Assembly (NCBI GenBank): GCA_023414355.1
Contig: JAEZOB010000009.1
Span: forward strand, 641,909-705,908
DNA: 64,000 bases
DNA from: Bacillota bacterium
GTDB lineage: Bacteria; Bacillota; Clostridia; Lachnospirales; Lachnospiraceae
Reading direction: 5' to 3'
Below are positions 61,975-64,000 of the stretch, piece after piece. The position numbers and the translations under genes were made by a program. The notes under the pieces were generated by a model. The model searched no databases and had not been told where the DNA came from. It saw only the letters and a list, made by a program, of their open reading frames with translations. Positions within the stretch are counted from its first letter, which is position 1. Each line of letters starts with the position of its first letter.

Positions 61975-63149
61975 ATGAGGAATTGAGTATTGAGGAAGGA
62001 AAGAAATATTACAGAGTTCAGGCAAATGTGAACCTAGAGGCAATTAGACATAATCTTCTTGAAATCAGGAAGAAACTTAAGACTGACACGAAGCTGATGG
62101 CGGTAATTAAGGCAGACGCTTATGGTCACGGTGCGGTTGCCTTAGCGAAGGCAATCGGAAATAGTAATAATGGCAGTGGTATCGACTATTATGGTGTAGC
62201 CATTGTGGAAGAAGCAGTAGAACTTCGGGAAGCAGGGATTGATAAACCAATCCTGATCCTCGGATATACACCGAAGGAGCAGTATGACCTGGTTGTTTCA
62301 TATGATGTTGCTCAGACTATTTTCCAGTATGAAATGGCGGAGGCACTTTCCCTGGAAGCAAAGAAGCAGAATAAGACGGCAAAGATCCATATCAAGGTAG
62401 ATACCGGTATGACCAGATTGGGTTTCACCGATACGAAGGAAAGTATAGAAGAGATCAAAAGAATAGCAGCACTTCAGAACATAGAAATAGAAGGCCTGTT
62501 TTCTCATTTTGCACGTGCAGACGAAGAGGAGAGAGTAAGTACCGAGTTACAATTAAAAAGATATAAGACCTTTATAGATATGCTAGAGACAGAGCAATTA
62601 AGTATTCCGATGAAACATATCGCAAACAGTGCCGGAATAATTGAATTCCCCGAAGCGTATTTTAATATGGTGCGCTGCGGTATTGCTACCTATGGTATCT
62701 ATCCCTCTTCTGAGGTTAATCAAAGTGAATTTAAGTTGATTCCTGCAATGGAGATGAAGACCCATGTAGTCTTTGTGAAGGATGTGGAGCCCGGAGTGGG
62801 AGTAAGCTACGGAGCCATCTATGTAACCAACAAGAAGACGAAAATCGCTACCATACCGGTAGGATATGCAGACGGCTATTCCAGGAATCTCTCCAATTCC
62901 GGCAAGGTTATCATTCACGGCAAATATGCCCCCATCATAGGTAAGGTTTGTATGGATCAGTTTATGGTGGATGTATCAGATATCGAGGATGTAAAGCAGG
63001 GAGATACGGTTACTCTGCTCGGACGGGATGGAGATGCATACATATCAGCTGAGGAATTGGCAAAATGGTCGCACTCATTTCCGTATGAGCTTGTTTGCAC
63101 CGTAGGGAAGAGAATTCCGAGAGTATACTCCGAAATCATATCATTTTAG
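61971..63149 (+). CDS. alr: Alanine racemase
   Basis: 392 residues, PLP enzyme supplying D-alanine for peptidoglycan. PLP lysine Lys 47 (AVIKADAYGHG), second catalytic base Tyr 280 (GVSYGAIY), and CMDQFMVDVS near the C-terminal substrate site. ATGA overlap with nnr gives translational coupling. A standard cell-wall gene in this order. Confidence 0.98.
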   Translation: MNEELSIEEGKKYYRVQANVNLEAIRHNLLEIRKKLKTDTKLMAVIKADAYGHGAVALAKAIGNSNNGSGIDYYGVAIVEEAVELREAGIDKPILILGYTPKEQYDLVVSYDVAQTIFQYEMAEALSLEAKKQNKTAKIHIKVDTGMTRLGFTDTKESIEEIKRIAALQNIEIEGLFSHFARADEEERVSTELQLKRYKTFIDMLETEQLSIPMKHIANSAGIIEFPEAYFNMVRCGIATYGIYPSSEVNQSEFKLIPAMEMKTHVVFVKDVEPGVGVSYGAIYVTNKKTKIATIPVGYADGYSRNLSNSGKVIIHGKYAPIIGKVCMDQFMVDVSDIEDVKQGDTVTLLGRDGDAYISAEELAKWSHSFPYELVCTVGKRIPRVYSEIISF

Positions 63150-63227
63150 TAAACCATTACACTTTATGGAATACACACGAAGAAAATGGCAATAATAAGG
63201 TTAGCCGAATATTGGAGTGTGAATAAA

Positions 63228-63584
63228 GTGGTAATAAAACGAGGAGATATCTTTTATGCGGATTTAAGACCGGTGATCGGCTCAGAGCAGGGCGGTGTAA
63301 GACCTGTCTTGATTATCCAGAATGATACGGGGAACAAGCATAGCCCGACTGTAATCTGCGCAGCCATTACATCGAAAATGAACAAGGCTAAACTCCCGAC
63401 TCATGTGGAATTGGATGCTGAGAAATATGGAATAGTAAAAGATTCCGTGATTCTGCTGGAGCAGGTCAGAACGATTGATAAATCCAGATTGAAAGAGAAA
63501 GTATGTCATTTGGACCGTGATGTATTAAAGAAGATTGATCGTGCGCTAATCATCAGTTTTTCTTTAGATACATATTTTAAATAA
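63228..63584 (+). CDS. EndoA/MazF-type mRNA endoribonuclease
   Basis: 118-residue toxin of the PemK/MazF family cutting single-stranded RNA. Catalytic Arg 25 ([12 protein letters not shown]) and Thr 48 (CAAITSK) match the Bacillus EndoA positions. Start is GTG 63228 behind GGAGTGTGAATAAA; the frame extends 14 codons upstream. In Bacillus the gene lies after alr with its antitoxin gene between; here only 78 bases separate alr and this gene, and none holds an antitoxin-length frame. Confidence 0.95.
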   Translation: MVIKRGDIFYADLRPVIGSEQGGVRPVLIIQNDTGNKHSPTVICAAITSKMNKAKLPTHVELDAEKYGIVKDSVILLEQVRTIDKSRLKEKVCHLDRDVLKKIDRALIISFSLDTYFK

Positions 63585-63624
63585 TGGCCATAGCAAAGCA
63601 AATGCTTTGCTATGGCCATTTTTC
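63583..63624 (+). terminator. Terminator after endoA
   Basis: AATGGCCATAGCAAAGCA and TGCTTTGCTATGGCCATT form a perfect 18-bp stem with a 2-base loop, then TTTT. Confidence 0.95.
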
Positions 63625-63644
63625 TGTATTATGCTACAACGAAA

Positions 63645-63697
63645 AAGAGAACCCACAAGGGGTTCTCTTCTGTTATACAGCAGGGGAGCTGTATAAC
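63645..63697 (+). terminator. Two further hairpins after endoA
   Basis: AAGAGAACCC-acaag-GGGTTCTCTT and GTTATACAGC-aggggaGCT-GTATAAC (arms 63672-63681 and 63688-63697). The first has the form of a terminator; the second lacks a T-run. The rest of the 63585-63877 stretch is AT-rich with a 14-bp palindrome AATGTGTACACATT at 63765-63778 and no gene. Confidence 0.65.
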
Positions 63698-63877
63698 CAT
63701 AGCGTATAATAGGGTGGGAGTAGAAAGTGTTTTATCACTATCTATGTTAGTATTATAAAAGCAAAATGTGTACACATTGTGACGATTTTATAAAATTTGC
63801 ATAAAATAAAAAAATTATAAGAATGAATATAAGAAAGAGGATGTCAAATGCTGATGCATTGACACCCACTTTAATAT

Positions 63878-64000
63878 GTGCGCCCGGCGGGCGCACGTTT
63901 CAACGGGTGTAAGTCCCGAGTCCGCCCGGTAGTGGGAAGGACATAGCCAATGACAAGGGTGTCGTGGGTGACTGCGAATCTGAAGGAAGTCGGATGGCAA
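63878..64000 (+). mobile_element. Group II intron, 5' end (domain I), continues past window
   Basis: The typical group II 5' boundary GTGCG begins at 63878 and opens with a perfect hairpin GTGCGCCC-ggc-GGGCGCAC. It is followed by the domain I tract ACGGGTGTAAGTCCCGAGT, TAGTGGGAAGGACATAGCCA and TCTGAAGGAAGTCGGATGGC, which I recognise from bacterial group II introns with an LtrA-type reverse transcriptase. The intron-encoded protein and 3' end lie beyond 64000. Upstream, the hairpin GTCAA(A)TGC-tgat-GCATTGAC ends 15 bases before the insertion point. Confidence 0.82.

Noticed and set aside
63815..64000. Open frame on the minus strand at the right edge
   Set aside because: Antisense to group II intron domain I, which is structured RNA; no start signal.

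Overview
The window looks like chromosome of an anaerobic, fermentative, low-GC Firmicute of the Clostridia, most likely a Lachnospiraceae / Clostridium cluster XIVa member related to the plant-polysaccharide degraders. This is inferred from gene content and base composition, not from an rRNA. Supporting signs are strong AGGAGG-type ribosome binding sites, frequent GTG and TTG starts, rubredoxin, ferredoxin and ferritin, a Rex redox repressor, a Re-citrate-synthase-type enzyme, xylose isomerase and alpha-glucan genes, and a small Cys/Gly-rich protein of the spore-coat-like kind.

Layout. 1-3.9 kb: 5' part of an M32 carboxypeptidase, enolase, a metallo-beta-lactamase-fold hydrolase. 4-9.6 kb: calcium-type P-ATPase, MATE exporter, DedA protein, CDP-alcohol phosphatidyltransferase. 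9.8-19.4 kb: an alpha-glucan locus (LacI-type repressor, glycogen/maltodextrin phosphorylase, sugar-binding lipoprotein, two permeases, surface amylase) with a candidate operator at the phosphorylase promoter. 19.4-25.9 kb: an unknown translationally coupled gene pair, an anomalous GC-rich block, a frameshifted regulator remnant, luxS, a HAD phosphatase, trpS, a 2-hydroxyacid dehydrogenase, a membrane-anchored XRE regulator. 26-33.4 kb: a soluble REC-histidine kinase plus a REC protein with an apparently degenerate kinase C-terminus, then an XRE-cupin regulator with potABCD polyamine uptake. 33.7-42.6 kb: AadE-like nucleotidyltransferase, aroC, small proteins, cupin, AraC regulator, cytoplasmic subtilisin, PadR/HAAS pair, xylA. 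42.7-48.1 kb: M23 peptidase, XRE/DUF3796 pair, ferredoxin-ferritin, rubredoxin, TcdA, HD protein, DUF554. 48.2-51.8 kb: a short exopolysaccharide regulatory block (tyrosine kinase, PHP phosphatase, nucleotide-sugar dehydratase). 52.5-56 kb: Re-citrate synthase, isocitrate dehydrogenase and GntR regulator, probably the oxidative citrate-to-2-oxoglutarate route for glutamate. 56.2-63.6 kb: ABC-F protein, rex, a coiled-coil protein, acpS-nnr-alr-endoA. The window ends inside the 5' end of a group II intron.

Beyond genes, the most notable content is repeats: a family of about 105-bp cloverleaf-folding intergenic elements (three full copies and one decayed), whose stems differ between copies by paired changes; a 304-bp nested foldback element with a shorter relative inside the glucan operon; and several tandem-repeat tracts. 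Several regulators sit beside perfect or near-perfect palindromes overlapping recognisable promoters, giving testable regulator-operator pairs (LacI-glgP, XRE-cupin-pot, DUF3796/XRE, GntR-citrate synthase). I see no rRNA or tRNA gene, CRISPR array or prophage.
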